Of a DNA stretch of 64,000 nucleotides, positions 63,401 to 64,000 are shown piece after piece (position 1 is the stretch's first letter; every line of letters begins with the position of its first letter). Below the pieces are notes generated by a model, which was given only the letters and a program-made list of their open reading frames with translations, was not told where the DNA came from and ran no database searches. This DNA comes from Saccoglossus kowalevskii. Taxonomy: Eukaryota > Hemichordata > Enteropneusta > Harrimaniidae. The stretch spans positions 11,295 through 75,294 of the forward strand of contig NW_003123423.1 in NCBI RefSeq assembly GCF_000003605.2, given 5' to 3'. The position numbers and the translations under genes were made by a program.

Positions 63401-63545
63401 AAGGGGACGTTATAACGGATTGTCTTACCGATGCATGTTTTACCATCTGTTCCTATTTGCATACCACTCGGACATAGACATTGGTATCCAAGTGGTCCGC
63501 TCATACAACCATAATGACATCGATCTAATTTGCACTGGTTGTCAG
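56246..63545 (-). CDS. EGF-FAM171-like-CCP extracellular protein, 3' part (5' end outside window)
   Basis: Exons in transcript order: 63545-63429, 62550-62416, 62088-61960, 60894-60730, 60455-60210, 59946-59812, 59271-59137, 58753-58580, 58182-57993, 57408-57179 and 56466-56246. All borders are GT/AG and the phases agree (mostly phase 1). The visible part encodes 624 residues and a TAA stop. Order: EGF-like modules, a long beta-rich region resembling the extracellular part of FAM171 and related to the CILP family (starting with a carboxypeptidase-regulatory-like domain), a second cysteine-bearing domain, and one CCP/Sushi module at the C-terminus. No membrane segment is seen, so a secreted product is likely, unless an N-terminal anchor lies outside the window. 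The start codon and signal peptide must be to the right of 64000. The function is not known. Confidence 0.88.
56540..56695. mobile_element. TTAA-bounded short element (AAAGCGGGGG family), inverted copy
   Basis: It opens TTAAGCGGAGGGGTCGTCACC and closes AACTCCCCCGCTTTAA. Read in reverse it matches the copy at 30896-31031 through CACCTGCGC, CATGCGTCAGATGG-like and TTACAAACAAGCGTCTACCC. It lies in the intron before the CCP exon. Confidence 0.78.
60730..63545 (-). CDS. Four EGF-like exons
   Basis: Exon 63545-63429 encodes [16 protein letters not shown] and [18 protein letters not shown]. Exon 62550-62416 encodes [18 protein letters not shown] with [14 protein letters not shown]. Exon 62088-61960 encodes [18 protein letters not shown] with [18 protein letters not shown]. 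Exon 60894-60730 encodes [19 protein letters not shown] and ends [16 protein letters not shown], a thrombospondin-type EGF. The second and third have the D-x-D/N-E-C and N-x-x-GSY signature of calcium-binding EGF modules. All are phase 1-1 exons, typical of shuffled modules. The donor of the second exon (GTTCGT) is weak. Confidence 0.87.
60997..61142. mobile_element. TTAA-bounded short element, diverged copy
   Basis: The left end TTAAAAGGGCGTTGGTCGTCG and the right end GACCGCCGTTCTCCTTAA are inverted, with TTAA edges. The interior is non-coding. It sits in the intron between the third and fourth EGF exons. Confidence 0.6.
61323..61430. mobile_element. TTAA-bounded short element (AAAGGGCGG family)
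   Basis: The left end TTAAAGGGTGGTGGTCGTC and the right end CACGACCAACGCCCTTTAA give TTAA edges and an inverted repeat of about 18 bases. The interior CATGCCGCGTTTTGTTTGG matches the copy at 2370-2502. Confidence 0.78.
61640..61783. mobile_element. Diverged AAAGGGCGG-type element
   Basis: It starts ATAAAGGGCGGTGGCTGCCG and contains GCAACATTGTTTATTTTTAC, similar to ACATTGTTTATTTACATTAA in the copy at 2370. The right end has decayed, so its boundary is approximate. Confidence 0.45.
62764..62855. mobile_element. TTAA-bounded short element, internally shortened copy
   Basis: It opens TTAAAGCGAGAGGGTCGTC and closes GACGACACTCCCGCTTTAA, only 92 bases long. It keeps both ends of the AAAGCGGGGG family but lacks the central third seen at 30896-31031. 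It lies in the intron between the first two visible EGF exons. Confidence 0.78.
63170..63287. mobile_element. TTAA-bounded short element (AAAGCGGGGG family)
   Basis: It starts TTAAAGCGGGGAAGTCGTCG, contains CTGCGCATGCGTCAAATGG and ACAAACAAGCGTCTACCCAT, and ends GTTATAGCCGCTTTAA. The order and spacing match the copy at 30896-31031, with a shorter right end. Confidence 0.75.
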
Positions 63546-63613
63546 CTGTAATACAAGAATCATGGTAAGTTTGCTGATAATCATTCTCGAAGTATTCTGA
63601 AATGTGTACAATG

Positions 63614-63884
63614 TTAAAGGGCGGTAATCGTCGCGACACACACGTGCGACATTTGTGTTGATAAATATTGATTTACCCACAACCCTGTGTGCTTTCCCAA
63701 TAATATCACACTAATTACCGCCGGCGACTTTTTCGATACATTCTAATTACCAAAAAAAATATCAAAGTAAAGCTTGGTAATCTCAGATTGTACTCGTTAG
63801 CGTGCGCAACAGTCAAAATCGCCATCTTTGTTTATATGAGACCGATGTCTCGCGCATGCGTGGTGCGACGATCACGCCCTTTAA
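63614..63884. mobile_element. TTAA-bounded short element, long form (AAAGGGCGG family)
   Basis: The left end is TTAAAGGGCGGTAATCGTCG and the right end is GCGACGATCACGCCCTTTAA. It is 271 bases long and nearly collinear with the copy at 55458-55750. It sits about 70 bases upstream of the first visible EGF exon, inside the gene's intron. Confidence 0.8.
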
Positions 63885-64000
63885 TGAAGCGAGACAGCAT
63901 TTAACGGTTGCTATCACAATTCATTCCAGCATATATGTGGTCAGCGACATAAATATTCAATTTGATTAACTTTATTATTTCTCTAATAATAGTTTATTGT

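Overview
This window is metazoan nuclear DNA, AT-rich, with small phase-matched exons in long introns, many short terminal-inverted-repeat elements, tandem arrays and one 870-base assembly gap. The domain mix (leucine-rich repeats plus tyrosine kinase, a fibrinogen-like adhesion GPCR, an EGF/FAM171-like/CCP protein) suggests an invertebrate animal, perhaps a deuterostome such as amphioxus, a hemichordate or an echinoderm. The sequence alone does not fix the species. No rRNA, tRNA or CRISPR was seen.

Three host genes can be assembled by hand from splice sites and reading phase. (1) Plus strand, 4040-16072: a single-pass receptor with signal peptide, LRRNT, a run of one-exon-per-repeat LRRs, LRRCT, one FN3-like domain, a membrane segment and a cytoplasmic tyrosine-kinase domain (10 exons, 768 residues). 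Its kinase carries several unusual motif residues, including DIG in place of DFG. (2) Minus strand, 34495-18171: a complete adhesion GPCR (25 exons, 984 residues) with signal peptide, a fibrinogen-related domain, a GAIN/GPS region, seven membrane segments and a short tail. Every intron phase closes and the total is an exact multiple of three. (3) Minus strand, beyond the right edge to 56246: the 3' part of a mosaic extracellular protein with four EGF-like exons, a FAM171/CILP-like region and a C-terminal CCP (Sushi) module ending in a stop.

Genes 1 and 2 converge tail to tail across about 2.1 kb. Genes 2 and 3 lie on the same strand, separated by about 21.7 kb without a recognisable host gene. 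That stretch holds the assembly gap, a 1.1-kb array of roughly 145-base units, a 150-base tetranucleotide array and a broken Ty3/Gypsy integrase remnant. The left 4 kb has no recognised gene.

The most striking non-genic signal is a group of short elements of about 90-290 bases. Most are bounded by TTAA at both ends and start TTAAAGSG. They fall into at least three related families scattered through introns and spacers, and are dense at 60.9-63.9 kb. A second TIR family (ends near GACTATGATTTATCATG) occurs three times around the adhesion GPCR. All three genes encode secreted or cell-surface proteins, but nothing in the sequence shows that they work together.
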